34,628 nucleotides of DNA from Actinomycetota bacterium (GCA_016870595.1 VGBI01000018.1:1-34628); one strand, 5' to 3'. Counted from the first letter of the stretch, positions 17,415 through 26,086 are shown. Numbers and translations: made by a program. Notes: generated by a model not told the origin, from the letters alone.

Positions 17415-18419
17415 TCAGCGCGGCGCGAGGAAGCGGTCACGCAGGGCCGTGACCGTCTCGGCGTCGAGGCCGAGTCCACGGTCGAGGTAGCGCGCGACGG
17501 TGCCGTAGCGGCCGATGATCGCCTCGAACGCCGTGTCGACCGGGGCCCGGGTGACCGGGCGGGCGGGCGCCGCGCCGCCGGGCGGGGGGCGGTTGGTCAG
17601 GAGGTGGTCGGCGACGACGGTCTCGCGCGCGACGCCGACCGTCGCGAGGAGCAGCGTCGTGGGCCAGCCCCGGCGGTCACCCGCGGCGTCGCAGTGCACC
17701 CACTCCGGGCCGGACCCACGCGCGAGCCGGCGGAGCCACCGCGCGTCCCGGGTGCGTGCGGCGCGGGTCGTGACCGCGCCCGGCGCGCGGGGCGCGGCAC
17801 GGTCCGTGCGACCCGGTGCGGGGCAGTCGTCCGGGAGGCCGAGCGACGCGAGGCGACGCCGGTCGGCGGCGGTGACGGCGGTGAGCCCGCCGGTGCGGAA
17901 CAGCGTGCCCCACCGGATGCGCCGACCGTCGACGGTGCTGTACCCGCCGAGGTCACGGGTGCCGGGGGCGCCCTCGAGGCCGAGGTAGCGGTCGCCGACC
18001 ACGGGGCCACGGTCCTCACCGGCGGCCACGACCTCGAAGTAGCGCCGGTCCCCGGCGCCGGTGCCGGGGACCGTCACCTCGCTCCCGGTGCCGACCTCGG
18101 CGACCGGCGCGGTCCGGTCGATGCGGTCGGCGGTGGGTCCGGTGAGGATCCGCACCGGTGGCGCAGCCGTCTCCCACGACACGGTGCACCCGGTGGGTGC
18201 GCAGGCGACCCGGGCGCCGATCACCGGCGGTGACACCGACTGCAGCGCGGTGGGCGGTGGGCGCAGGGCCGGGGGGACCGGAGTCGGGCGGGGCGGTGGG
18301 CGCAGGGCCCCGTCGCCCTCGGGCGCGGGTCCCGGGGCGAGCGCAACGACGAGGAGCCCGACCGCGCCGACGATCAGCGCGATCATGACGGCGTGGGCGG
18401 CGCCGACCGGCCGCCTCAA
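17415..18419 (-). CDS. membrane-anchored or secreted tyrosine-phosphatase-like protein (atypical)
   Basis: This is a 334-residue protein. The N-terminus MRRPVGAAHAV then a hydrophobic helix (12-29) looks like a signal anchor, followed by a Pro-rich linker (about 30-60) and a beta-rich segment with CAPTGCTVSWET. From about residue 148 it resembles the Y_phosphatase3 (PtpB-like) family: GTRDLGGYSTVDGRR, then GTLFRTGGLT. A CX5R-type loop is present as Cys243 to Arg249 in VHCDAAGDRRG. The usual second-half DLRxxxE region is not recognisable, and the loop's GxDRTG ends in DRRG, so activity is doubtful. TTG 18419 overlaps the SDR stop by four bases (TTGA) and gives the anchor its Arg-rich start; ATG 18386 is the alternative. 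Confidence 0.7.
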   Translation of the reverse strand: MRRPVGAAHAVMIALIVGAVGLLVVALAPGPAPEGDGALRPPPRPTPVPPALRPPPTALQSVSPPVIGARVACAPTGCTVSWETAAPPVRILTGPTADRIDRTAPVAEVGTGSEVTVPGTGAGDRRYFEVVAAGEDRGPVVGDRYLGLEGAPGTRDLGGYSTVDGRRIRWGTLFRTGGLTAVTAADRRRLASLGLPDDCPAPGRTDRAAPRAPGAVTTRAARTRDARWLRRLARGSGPEWVHCDAAGDRRGWPTTLLLATVGVARETVVADHLLTNRPPPGGAAPARPVTRAPVDTAFEAIIGRYGTVARYLDRGLGLDAETVTALRDRFLAPR

Positions 18420-19216
18420 TCCGTGCCCGCCGCCATCGCCCCCATGCGGTCGATGAACGCGTCGGGGAACTGGGTCTTGCCCACGACCATGTCGTGCATG
18501 AGGCCCAGGCCACCCGGGAAGTGCGGAGGCACGTAGTACTCGAAGCCGTCGGTCACGATCGCCTCGGCGATCGCGGCGGCGCATTCGGCGGCGGGGACCA
18601 GCGGACCGGCGTAGCCGGCGGGGTCGTTGCCGGGCTGGTCCCAGATCTCGGTCTCGATCGGGCCCGGCAACGCCAGCTTCACCTCGACGCCGGTGCCGTG
18701 GAGATCGATGGCCATCGACTCGCACCACCCGGCCATCGCGAACTTCGACGCGCAGTAGGCCGCCTCGTGGGCGATCCCGATGCGTCCGCCCATGCTCGAC
18801 ACGAACACGACGCAGCCCCGGTCGCGCTCGAGCCACCGGGGGAGCACGGCGAGGGTCATCCGGACCGGCGACATGAAGTTCACCCGCATGGTCTCGTCGA
18901 CGAGGTCGCCGGTCAGGCGCGCGACGGGGACCCGCTTCGGGATCGCGGCGTTGTGGATCATGCAGTCGAGGCCCCCGAACGCGTCCCAGGCCTCCTCGGC
19001 CACGGCGACGGCCCGGTCGAGGTCCCCGAGGTCGGCGGCCCAGAGGCGCGAGTCCGGGGTGTGGCGGCGGCACTCCTCGAGCACCGCCTCGAGCCGGTCG
19101 CGACGCCGGGCGACGATCCCGACCGTCGCCCCGCGTGCCGCGAGCATCGGGGCGAGCGCGGCGCCGATCCCCGACGACGCTCCGGTGAGCAGGATCTTCG
19201 ACCCGGCGATCTCCAT
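18416..19216 (-). CDS. short-chain dehydrogenase/reductase (SDR)
   Basis: This is a 266-residue classical SDR using NAD(P)H. The cofactor loop is TGASSGIG (11-18), HNAA (88-91) matches the NNAG motif, and the catalytic residues are Ser140/141, Tyr154 and Lys158 (YCASK). A C-terminal extension with HFPGGLGLMHDMVVG is hydrophobic. The start is ATG at 19216, supported by GGAGG eight bases upstream. The gene overlaps the phosphatase-like gene downstream by four bases. The substrate is unknown; the C-terminus suggests a lipid-like substrate. Confidence 0.92.
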   Translation of the reverse strand: MEIAGSKILLTGASSGIGAALAPMLAARGATVGIVARRRDRLEAVLEECRRHTPDSRLWAADLGDLDRAVAVAEEAWDAFGGLDCMIHNAAIPKRVPVARLTGDLVDETMRVNFMSPVRMTLAVLPRWLERDRGCVVFVSSMGGRIGIAHEAAYCASKFAMAGWCESMAIDLHGTGVEVKLALPGPIETEIWDQPGNDPAGYAGPLVPAAECAAAIAEAIVTDGFEYYVPPHFPGGLGLMHDMVVGKTQFPDAFIDRMGAMAAGTD

Positions 19217-19331
19217 GTCGGTCCCTCCGTCGTGGCGCCGCGGGCGCGAGGCGCCCGTTGACCGACGGGCGCTGGCGACCGTATCACCGGCCCTTCGCGA
19301 TCCCTTCACATTCGGGTGCGATTATCTTCCC

Positions 19332-19667
19332 ATGCAGATGCGACGTGTCGTCACCATCACCGTCCTCACCGGATCCCTCGTCGTCGGCGGGGCGTCGGCC
19401 GCGGTCGCAGCGGAGCGCCCGGCCGGGGAGGGCCGGGCCGCCCGCTGCGCCCGGCTCGCCGAGCGGGTCGGGCAGGTCCCCGACATCCGGGCCCGGATCG
19501 GGTCCCGGATCGACCAGATGGAGCAGCGGATCGCCGACGCGACCCCGGCGGCCCGCCAGGCGGTGGCCGACCGCCTCGAGCCCCGCATCGAGCGCCTGCG
19601 CGGCGTCGACACCCGGATCGCCGACCTGGCCGCCCGGGCCCAGGAGCGCTGCGCCGGCACCACCTGA
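19332..19667 (+). CDS. small secreted helical protein
   Basis: This is a 111-residue protein with a clear Sec signal peptide (VVTITVLTGSLVVGGASAAVAA, cleavage near AVAA/ER). The mature part is helical and charged, with two cysteines (CARLAERV near the start of the mature part and ERCAGTT at the end) that could form one disulfide. Repeating Arg-Ile-x-x patterns give an amphipathic coiled-coil look. No family recognised. ATG 19332 is chosen; ATG 19338 is also possible. An AT-rich TTATCT box lies directly upstream, unusual for this GC-rich region, so transcription probably starts close to the ATG. Confidence 0.7.
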   Translation: MQMRRVVTITVLTGSLVVGGASAAVAAERPAGEGRAARCARLAERVGQVPDIRARIGSRIDQMEQRIADATPAARQAVADRLEPRIERLRGVDTRIADLAARAQERCAGTT

Positions 19668-19763
19668 TCCCCCCAGGCTGATCCCCCCGGGTCCCCGTGA
19701 CCCCGCCGGGGCCGTCCGCCGTCGCTCTGGCGGGGGCGGTCCCGGTCGTGCTCCAATCGGCCT

Positions 19764-21341
19764 GTGACCGCGACCGACGACCGCACTTCGGGTACGGACG
19801 AGGTCCCGGCGGCGTACACGTTCACCCACCGTCAGATCCAGACGGTGATGTTCGGGCTGATGGTCGCGTCGTTCCTCGCCGCGCTCGACCAGACGATCGT
19901 CGCCACCGCTCTCCCGAGCATCATCGGGGACTTCGGTGGCGTCGACCAGCTGGCCTGGATCGCGTCGGTCTACCTGCTGACCTCCACCGCCGCGATGCCG
20001 CTCGTGGGCAAGCTCGGCGACCTCTACGGACGCCGGCTCCTGCTCCAGATCTCGATCACGGTGTTCGTGCTCGGCTCGGTGATCGCCGCCGTCGCCCAGT
20101 CGATGGGGCAGCTGATCGGCGGTCGGGCGGTCCAGGGCCTGGGGGCCGGTGGCCTCATGGTCCTGAACTTCGGGGTCCTCGGAGACATCGTCGCGCCCCG
20201 CGAGCGGGGCCGGTACCAGGGCTACGTCGCGTCGGTCTGGGCGGTGGCGAGCGTGCTCGGTCCGATCGTCGGCGGCTTCTTCGTCGACAACCTCACCTGG
20301 CGGTGGATCTTCTGGATCAACCTGCCGGTCGGAGCGGTGGCCTTCGTCGTCAGCTCGGCGGTGCTCAAGCTGCCGCGACGGGCGCGTCGGCGGGTCCCGA
20401 TCGACTACCTGGGCGCCGCGCTCCTCGTGGCCGTCATCGTGAGCCTGCTCCTGGTCACGGAATGGGGCGGTGAGCGCTACGAGTGGGGATCGCTCCCCAT
20501 CCTCGGGCTGATCGCCGGCAGCGTCGCGTTGGTGGCCGTGCTGGTCGCGGTGGAGCGCCGAGTGGCCGACCCCATCATCCCGCCCCACCTGTTCCGGATC
20601 CCGACCGTGCGGGTCAGCGCAACGGCCGCGACCATCTTCGGGATGCTCATGTTCGGCACGATCCTGTTCGTGCCCGTCTACTTCCAGATCGTCCGGGGCG
20701 ACACCGCCACCAACGCGGGCCTCCTGCTGTTGCCGCAGATGATCGGCATCCTCAGCGGCACGATCACCGCCGGGCGCCTCACGAGCCGCACCGGCCGCTA
20801 CAAGGTATTCCCCCTCGTCGGCCTCACCGCGATCGCCGTGGGCTACTTCGTCCTGTCGCGCATCGACCCGGCGACGCCGCCGTGGGTCGCGATGCTGTGC
20901 ATGGTCGTGACCGGGGCCGGGGTGGGCATGACCACGCCCGCGCTCATGCTCTCGGTCCAGAACGCGGTCCCGACCACCGACCTGGGCTCGGCCACGTCGA
21001 TGCTGACCACCGTGCGGTCGATGGGGGCATCGGTGGGTGCCGCGCTGCTCGGCGCGGTCCTGACCAGCCGGCTCGACCACGAGCTCGGGCGGAACCTGGG
21101 GCGCGCGGCACGGGGGATCGACCCGGCTCTGTTGCGGGGCAGCCCGGCGCAGATCGCGGCGCTGCCGGCCGCGGTGGAGGCCGGGGTGGTGGCGTCGTTC
21201 GCGAGCGCGCTGTCGACCGTGTTCCTCGCTGCGGTGCCCATTGCACTCGTTGCGCTCGTGGTGACGTGCTTCCTGCCCGAGCTCCCGCTGCGCACCCGGG
21301 CCGAGATGCTGGAGCCCGCCGAGCCGACGATCCCCGGCTGA
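19764..21341 (+). CDS. MFS drug/metabolite exporter, DHA2 (EmrB/QacA) family
   Basis: This 525-residue integral membrane antiporter with 14 predicted helices exports drugs or metabolites using the proton gradient. Motif A is GKLGDLYGRR, the DHA2 signature D1 is LDQTIVATALPSI, and motif C is VLGPIVGGFFVD. The pattern TWRWIFWINLPVG is typical of EmrB/QacA proteins. The start is GTG at 19764 without a clear Shine-Dalgarno. A DNA glycosylase gene begins eleven bases after its stop, which suggests a shared transcript. Its substrate is unknown. Confidence 0.93.
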   Translation: MTATDDRTSGTDEVPAAYTFTHRQIQTVMFGLMVASFLAALDQTIVATALPSIIGDFGGVDQLAWIASVYLLTSTAAMPLVGKLGDLYGRRLLLQISITVFVLGSVIAAVAQSMGQLIGGRAVQGLGAGGLMVLNFGVLGDIVAPRERGRYQGYVASVWAVASVLGPIVGGFFVDNLTWRWIFWINLPVGAVAFVVSSAVLKLPRRARRRVPIDYLGAALLVAVIVSLLLVTEWGGERYEWGSLPILGLIAGSVALVAVLVAVERRVADPIIPPHLFRIPTVRVSATAATIFGMLMFGTILFVPVYFQIVRGDTATNAGLLLLPQMIGILSGTITAGRLTSRTGRYKVFPLVGLTAIAVGYFVLSRIDPATPPWVAMLCMVVTGAGVGMTTPALMLSVQNAVPTTDLGSATSMLTTVRSMGASVGAALLGAVLTSRLDHELGRNLGRAARGIDPALLRGSPAQIAALPAAVEAGVVASFASALSTVFLAAVPIALVALVVTCFLPELPLRTRAEMLEPAEPTIPG

Positions 21342-21352
21342 GGCGGGCTCCG

Positions 21353-21994
21353 GTGGCGCGCCCGGCCGCTCGGCCCCCCGATCCGCCCCACGTCGCGGCG
21401 TCGCACGCGCTCGCGGCGCGTGAGCCGGCGGTGGCGCAGTTGCTCGAGCGCTTCGGTCCGTGTCCCATCGGGGCGACCCGGCCCCGGCGCAGTCACTTCG
21501 CCGAGCTGACCCGCATCGTCTGCTCGCAGCAGCTGGCCGGCGCCGCGGCCCGGGCCATCCACGCGCGGGTCGAGGCCCGACTCGGGGGTCGGGTCACTCC
21601 CGACGCCGTGCTCGCGCTGCCCCCCGACGCGCTTCATGGTGCCGGCCTGTCGGCCGCGAAGGCAGCCGCAATCGTCGACCTCGCGGCCCGGGTGGATCGG
21701 GGCGACCTGCGCCTGGGCGGCCTCGGCCGGGTCGACGACGCCGAGGTGGTGCGCCGCCTCGTGACCGTGCGGGGGATCGGTCCGTGGAGCGCGGAGATGT
21801 TCTGCATGTTCCAGCTCGGTCGCCTCGACGTGTGGCCCGTGGGCGATCTCGGCGTGCGGATGGGGTACGCCCGCATCGCCGGGCTGGACCGCGCGCCCTC
21901 GCCGCGCGCGCTCGAGCCCCTGGGCGAGCGGTTCCGGCCCTACCGGTCGGTGGCCGCGTGGTACTGCTGGCGGGCCGTGGACGCGAGCGCCTGA
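21353..21994 (+). CDS. AlkA-like DNA-3-methyladenine glycosylase (HhH-GPD)
   Basis: This 213-residue monofunctional glycosylase removes alkylated bases. The helix-hairpin-helix is VRGIGPWSAEM (139-149), and the catalytic aspartate is Asp165 in WPVGDLGVRMGY. LTRIVCSQQLAGAAARAI matches the DNA-binding helical core. No Fe-S cysteine cluster is present. It lacks the N-terminal beta domain of E. coli AlkA, like many short bacterial homologues. The start is GTG at 21353, eleven bases after the MFS stop. Alternative open frame upstream overlaps the MFS gene and is a shadow. Confidence 0.9.
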   Translation: MARPAARPPDPPHVAASHALAAREPAVAQLLERFGPCPIGATRPRRSHFAELTRIVCSQQLAGAAARAIHARVEARLGGRVTPDAVLALPPDALHGAGLSAAKAAAIVDLAARVDRGDLRLGGLGRVDDAEVVRRLVTVRGIGPWSAEMFCMFQLGRLDVWPVGDLGVRMGYARIAGLDRAPSPRALEPLGERFRPYRSVAAWYCWRAVDASA

Positions 21995-22034
21995 CCGGAG
22001 GCCGCGCGCGGGCGGCGGCCGGCGGGACGACCGG

Positions 22035-22544
22035 TCAGTCGGGCCGGGGGGTCGTGACCGGCCAGAGCGGACGGCCGTGCTCGTGGTACTCGGCCTCCAT
22101 CTGGGCGTGCTGGACCGCGAGCGGGACCATCCCCATCCGGGCCCGGCGGACGTCGACCCGCTCGGGCTCCTCGATCGGCCACGGCACGAGGGTCCCCGCA
22201 GCGGTGACCACGAACTGCGACCCGTAGCGCTGGGGCTTTCCGTCGGCCATCCGGACCCGGTCGTCGAGGCAGGCGTAGTGCCCCGGGGGCGCGTCGCCCC
22301 AGTCGACGGCCGCCTCGAGGTGGTCGAGGCAGCGCCGTTGCAGCTCGGTGTCGCCGAGCTGGACGATCAGCCAGGCCGCGTGCTCGCCGTCGACGTCGAC
22401 GAGCCGGAAGCCCGGCCACGCCTCGTACTCGTCGAGCACGTCCCAGAGGCGGTCGGCGTTCCCGGGTGCCGCCGGCTGCTCGGCGCGCCGGAGGAGCTCG
22501 AGGCGCAACGCGTCGTCGCGCGGTGTGTCCCGTCGGTGGCGCAT
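22035..22544 (-). CDS. DUF6624-family protein
   Basis: This 169-residue soluble protein matches the DUF6624 pattern: AAWLIVQLGDTELQRRCLDHL, ACLDDRVRMADGKPQRYGSQF, PWPIEEPERVDVRRARMGM. The function of the family is unknown. The start is ATG at 22544, six bases after a -10-like TACCGT, consistent with leaderless transcription. It is divergent from the SDR at 22690 and convergent with the AlkA-like gene. Confidence 0.82.
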   Translation of the reverse strand: MRHRRDTPRDDALRLELLRRAEQPAAPGNADRLWDVLDEYEAWPGFRLVDVDGEHAAWLIVQLGDTELQRRCLDHLEAAVDWGDAPPGHYACLDDRVRMADGKPQRYGSQFVVTAAGTLVPWPIEEPERVDVRRARMGMVPLAVQHAQMEAEYHEHGRPLWPVTTPRPD

Positions 22545-22550
22545 CGGGTC

Positions 22551-22556
22551 ACGGTA
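22551..22556 (-). promoter_or_regulatory. candidate -10 box of the DUF6624 gene
   Basis: TACCGT on the minus strand, six bases before ATG 22544. Confidence 0.45.
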
Positions 22557-22689
22557 CCGCGGCCCTGGCGCACGACGACTCGGGTGCGCCCGGGTCGGCC
22601 CGGTCGGGCCGGGTCGGTGTGCGACCGAGGGCGGGGTCGGCGAGAATGCGGCTCGGCGGTGCCCGCGGGGCGACCGGAGAGGTGGGGAC

Positions 22690-23508
22690 ATGGACGCATC
22701 GGGGATCGCACTCGTCACCGGGGCCAGTCGCGGCATCGGCCGGGCCGTCGCCCTCGAGCTCGCCCGGCGCGGGTTCGAGGTGGTGGCCACGATGCGCGAC
22801 CCGGCCGCGGGTGGGGCGCTCACCGCCGAGGCGGCGGCGGCCGGCGGATCGCTGCGCGTGGCCCGGCTCGACGTCACCGACCCCGAGACGATCGTCGTGC
22901 CCGACGGCCTGCGGGTGCTCGTGAACAACGCCGGGGTCGAGGCCGAACACCCGCCGTTCGAGGCCACGCCCCTCGAGGTGTGGCGGACGATGTACGAGAC
23001 CAACGTGTTCGGGCTGGTCGAGACGACCCGGCGTGCGATCCCGGCGCTGCGCGCCTCGGGGGGCGGGGTGGTCTGCAACGTCACCTCGTCGTCGATCCTC
23101 GTGCCGGTGCCCTTCTACGGCCCGTACCGGTCGAGCAAGGCCGCGGTGATGGCCATCGGCGAGACGCTGCGCGTCGAGCTTGCCCCCTTCGGCATCCGGG
23201 TCCTCGAGGTGATGCCCGGGCCCATCGACACCGACATGCTGGCCGAGTCGGAGCGCCCGACCGCGGCGATCGACCATCCCGCCTACGCCGACATGGCCCG
23301 GCGGATGTTCGAGGGGCGCCAGGAGCGCACGGCCGGCCTGGTGACCCCGGCCGACGAGGCGGCCCGGATGATCGCCGACGCGATCCTCGACGACGACGCC
23401 CCGCTCCGGGTGGGCTGCGATCCGCTCAGCATCGGGTTGCTCGACGGGTGGCGGGCCACCTCCGACGAGGAGTTCATGCGGGCGATGATGGGCGCCTGGC
23501 TCGACTGA
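22690..23508 (+). CDS. short-chain dehydrogenase/reductase (SDR)
   Basis: This is a 272-residue classical SDR. The cofactor loop is TGASRGIG (10-17), NNAG (79-82) is intact, and the catalytic residues are Ser133 region, Tyr146 and Lys150 (YRSSK). Arg/Asp-rich sequence after strand 2 (ATMRDPAAGG) suggests NADP preference. C-terminal region PGPIDTDMLAES is typical. The start is ATG at 22690, preceded by a GGAGAGGTGG Shine-Dalgarno. The substrate is unknown. It is convergent with the frameshifted transglycosylase gene. Confidence 0.93.
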   Translation: MDASGIALVTGASRGIGRAVALELARRGFEVVATMRDPAAGGALTAEAAAAGGSLRVARLDVTDPETIVVPDGLRVLVNNAGVEAEHPPFEATPLEVWRTMYETNVFGLVETTRRAIPALRASGGGVVCNVTSSSILVPVPFYGPYRSSKAAVMAIGETLRVELAPFGIRVLEVMPGPIDTDMLAESERPTAAIDHPAYADMARRMFEGRQERTAGLVTPADEAARMIADAILDDDAPLRVGCDPLSIGLLDGWRATSDEEFMRAMMGAWLD

Positions 23509-23535
23509 TCCACCGCGGGAGCCCCGGTCGCCGGC

Positions 23536-24514
23536 TCACTCCGGGTCGCAGTACCCGCCCCAGGGTCGGGACCCCTGCCACTGGTAGAGCGCCCAGTCGA
23601 GGTCGTCCTGGTCGTACGGCGACGCGGTGTGGGGCGGGCGCCCACGAGGCCGGGTCGCCCGGCGTGGGCGGCGGTGACGTTCCACGTCGACTGCAGGAAC
23701 TGGTAGGCGCCGAGGTACGGCCCGGCCCGGTTCACCGCGCCGTAGTTGCCGCCCGACTCGCGGGCGCGGGTGCACACGAGGAACGCCTCGTCGTGGCGGG
23801 GGTGGGTCCCGGGCGTCGGCACGTAGCCCGGCGGCCGGGTGGGGCCGGGACCGACCGACGTGCCGGTCGTGGTGGTCGTGGTGGCAGCGGCGACGGCGGC
23901 GCGTCGGCGGTCCTCGGCCTCGGCGAGGCGGGTGTCCACGACCCGCCCCTCGGCCCGGACCTCCTCCAGCGCCGCGGCGGCCAGCGCCTGGGTCCGGCGC
24001 AGGTCGCTGCGCTCGGCCGCGAGCCGGGCCGAGGCGGCCCGCAGGTCGGCTGCGGCGGCGTCGTCGCCGGCGTTGAGCTGGCGCAGCCAGCGGACCCGGC
24101 GGGTCGCGGTGACCGCGTCACCGGCCCCGAGCACCGGGGGAAGGCCGGTGGCGGCGCGCAGGTAGGCGGCGACGGCCCGGTCGCGGGTCCGGGTCCGGAG
24201 CCGGGCCACCTCGGCGGTGAGGGTGCCGACCCGGGCCTCGGTGTCGTCGATCCGTCGTCCGAGCGCATTGAGCCGGTCGAGCTCGGCGAAGTACCGCCCG
24301 GCCACCGCGTCGGCCTCGGCCCGCAGCGCGGCCACCTCGGCCTCGGCCGCCGCGACGCCGGGATCGCGGGTCTGGGCGCCGCCCGGGCTCCGAGCCCGGC
24401 GGTGGCGACGGTCGCAGTCGCGGCGGTCGCGGCGACGAGGATCGCGACGGCGACGCGCGCAGCCACGGCCCCAAGGTAGTTCCCACGCTTCGGCCTCTTG
24501 TTTGGACGCTTCAC
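23536..24514 (-). pseudogene. Rpf-like transglycosylase with N-terminal coiled coil, two frameshifts
   Basis: This resembles a secreted peptidoglycan hydrolase: signal peptide, Ala/Arg-rich coiled coil of about 130 residues, Thr/Pro linker, then a transglycosylase-like (Rpf-type) domain with the catalytic glutamate in CTRARESGGNYGAV. The three parts are in different frames. The signal peptide (KRPNKRPKRGNYL and a VAVAILVAATAAT helix, GTG start 24514) is out of frame with the coiled coil; the shift is near 24380-24391. The end of the catalytic domain (ASPYDQDDLDWALYQWQG) is out of frame with the start of that domain; the shift is near 23625-23645. Each shift is repaired by adding one base, for example one G in a GGG run. 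It may be a real pseudogene or two homopolymer sequencing errors. Confidence 0.8.
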
Positions 24515-24539
24515 GGCGCCTTGGCGCCGGAAGCGGTCC
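24504..24539. repeat. 17-bp inverted repeat between divergent genes
   Basis: Left arm GGACGCTTCACGGCGCC (24504-24520), TT loop, right arm GGCGCCGGAAGCGGTCC (24523-24539). The arms pair with one bulge on each side. It covers the GTG start (24514) of the transglycosylase gene and lies upstream of aat, so it could act as operator or RNA hairpin for either gene. Confidence 0.75.
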
Positions 24540-24553
24540 GAACAAGGGGGGTG

Positions 24554-24559
24554 TACGGT
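24554..24559 (+). promoter_or_regulatory. candidate -10 box of aat
   Basis: TACGGT, nine bases before GTG 24569. Confidence 0.45.
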
Positions 24560-24568
24560 CCGGGGACT

Positions 24569-25267
24569 GTGTCGCCGTGGGCGTTCCCCGATCCCGGTGC
24601 CGCCGGGGACAGCGAGGTCGTGGGGGTCGGCGCCGATCTGGCTCCCGACACGCTGCTCGCCGCCTACCGGGCCGGGCTGTTCCCGATGCGCCTCGCCCCC
24701 GACGGCCCGCTCGGGTGGTGGAGTCCCGACCCCCGCGGGATCCTCCCGCTCGACGCGCTCGTGGTGCACCGCTCGTTGCGCCGATCGGCCCGACGCTTCG
24801 TGGTCACGGTCGACACCGCCTTCACCGAGGTGATGCGCGGGTGCGCCGACCGCCGCCGACCGGGCCACTGGATCGACGAGGCCTTCGTCCGCGCCTACAC
24901 CCGCCTGCACGAGCTCGGGTGGGCGCACAGCGTCGAGGTGTGGCGCGACGCGCCAGCCGGCCCGGAGCTGGTCGGTGGCCTCTACGGGGTGGCGATCGGT
25001 GGCCTCTTCGCCGGCGAGTCGATGTTCCACCGCGCCACCGATGCGTCGAAGGTCGCGCTCTGGGCCACGGTCGAGGCCGTGCGCGCCGGCGGCGGTGTGC
25101 TCTTCGACGTGCAGTGGGCCACCCCCCACCTCACCTCGCTCGGAGTGGTGGAGGTGCCACGGGCCGAGTACGGGCGCCGGTTGGCCGAGGCCGTGGCCCG
25201 GCCGCAGCTGCAGCTCGGACCGACGGTGCCGGCGCCGCCCGACGCCTACCAGAGCTGGTCGGTGTAG
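24569..25267 (+). CDS. aat: leucyl/phenylalanyl-tRNA-protein transferase
   Basis: This 232-residue enzyme adds Leu or Phe to N-terminal Arg/Lys of proteins, marking them for ClpSP degradation (N-end rule). Family features are YRAGLFPM and WWSPDPRGILPLD in the N-terminal part, GHWIDEAFVRAYTRLHELGWAHSVEVW, then GGLYGVAIGGLFAGESMFH, and a C-terminal VQWATPHLTSLG. The start is GTG at 24569, nine bases after TACGGT and without a Shine-Dalgarno. Earlier in-frame GTG (24521) would extend into the inverted repeat. Its 3' end overlaps the convergent gene at 25246 by 22 bases. Confidence 0.96.
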   Translation: MSPWAFPDPGAAGDSEVVGVGADLAPDTLLAAYRAGLFPMRLAPDGPLGWWSPDPRGILPLDALVVHRSLRRSARRFVVTVDTAFTEVMRGCADRRRPGHWIDEAFVRAYTRLHELGWAHSVEVWRDAPAGPELVGGLYGVAIGGLFAGESMFHRATDASKVALWATVEAVRAGGGVLFDVQWATPHLTSLGVVEVPRAEYGRRLAEAVARPQLQLGPTVPAPPDAYQSWSV

Positions 25268-26040
25268 GTGTCGGTTCCGATCACGGTCGGGATGAACGGC
25301 CCGCACCAGATCGTGCGCATGATCCCCGACCCGTCGATCTCGGCGCCCAGGGCCCGGAACGCGTCCCAGTGCGTCCGCGGGTCGGCCTCGAGGTGGAAGA
25401 GGAACAGCACCCGGACGTCGGCCTCGGGGTCGCGCGGCACGAACGACGGAGCGGAGTCGAGCAGCGGCGCCGACTTCCACGCCGACGCGTTGGCCACGGG
25501 GCCGCCGCCCATGAAGGCGGGAAGGTGCGCGTCGAACCACGCCAGCACCGCATCGGTGTCGACGCCCGCATCGGGTTGCACCGCGAGCGAGACCATCCCC
25601 GTGTACTCGGCCTTGTCGAGCGCGAGCTCGAGCGGCACCGGGTCGTCGTCGCGGTACCAGCGGGCGACGTGGAAGTACATGCCGGTGTGGGCGTGGACCC
25701 GGTTCTGGTACCCGCGGTCGTCGGCGTAGAGCCGGTTCACCTGCTCGGTGGCCCACTCGAGGTGGTCCTCGTAGCGCTCGTCGAGGATCCAGTAGACGGC
25801 CACGTAGGAGCCGTCGCGCACGGCGGGGACGAACGGCGTGTCGTCGGGGAACCGGAGGTCCTTCAGGTCCCGGGTCGCAACCCAGCGCCGTCCGGCGAAC
25901 AGCCAGGGGCCGATCATGCACCCGGCGTAGAAGTGGTCCCGCTCGTACCAGCGGTTGTAGTCGACCTCGTAGCCCCGCTCGGGATCGACCTGGGTGTACA
26001 GCATGGACCCGACCCGGACCGGGTACTCCCGGAACGCCAT
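25246..26040 (-). CDS. uncharacterised protein, possible dimeric alpha/beta-barrel (EthD-like) fold
   Basis: This 264-residue soluble protein has no family I can name. Two roughly similar halves contain motifs such as GYEVDYNRWYERDHFYAGC (near the N-terminus) and DPRTHWDAFRALGAEIDGS (near the C-terminus). Short Asp/Trp-rich beta strands recall EthD-like ferredoxin-fold proteins found next to oxygenases. It follows the diiron gene after 46 bases on the same strand with a G-rich leader, so it is probably a partner or accessory of that protein. Function not assigned. Confidence 0.75.
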   Translation of the reverse strand: MAFREYPVRVGSMLYTQVDPERGYEVDYNRWYERDHFYAGCMIGPWLFAGRRWVATRDLKDLRFPDDTPFVPAVRDGSYVAVYWILDERYEDHLEWATEQVNRLYADDRGYQNRVHAHTGMYFHVARWYRDDDPVPLELALDKAEYTGMVSLAVQPDAGVDTDAVLAWFDAHLPAFMGGGPVANASAWKSAPLLDSAPSFVPRDPEADVRVLFLFHLEADPRTHWDAFRALGAEIDGSGIMRTIWCGPFIPTVIGTDTYTDQLW

Positions 26041-26086
26041 CTCGCCCCCCCGTGTGGTGGTGCCCCGGTCGCCCGGGGTCCGGTGC

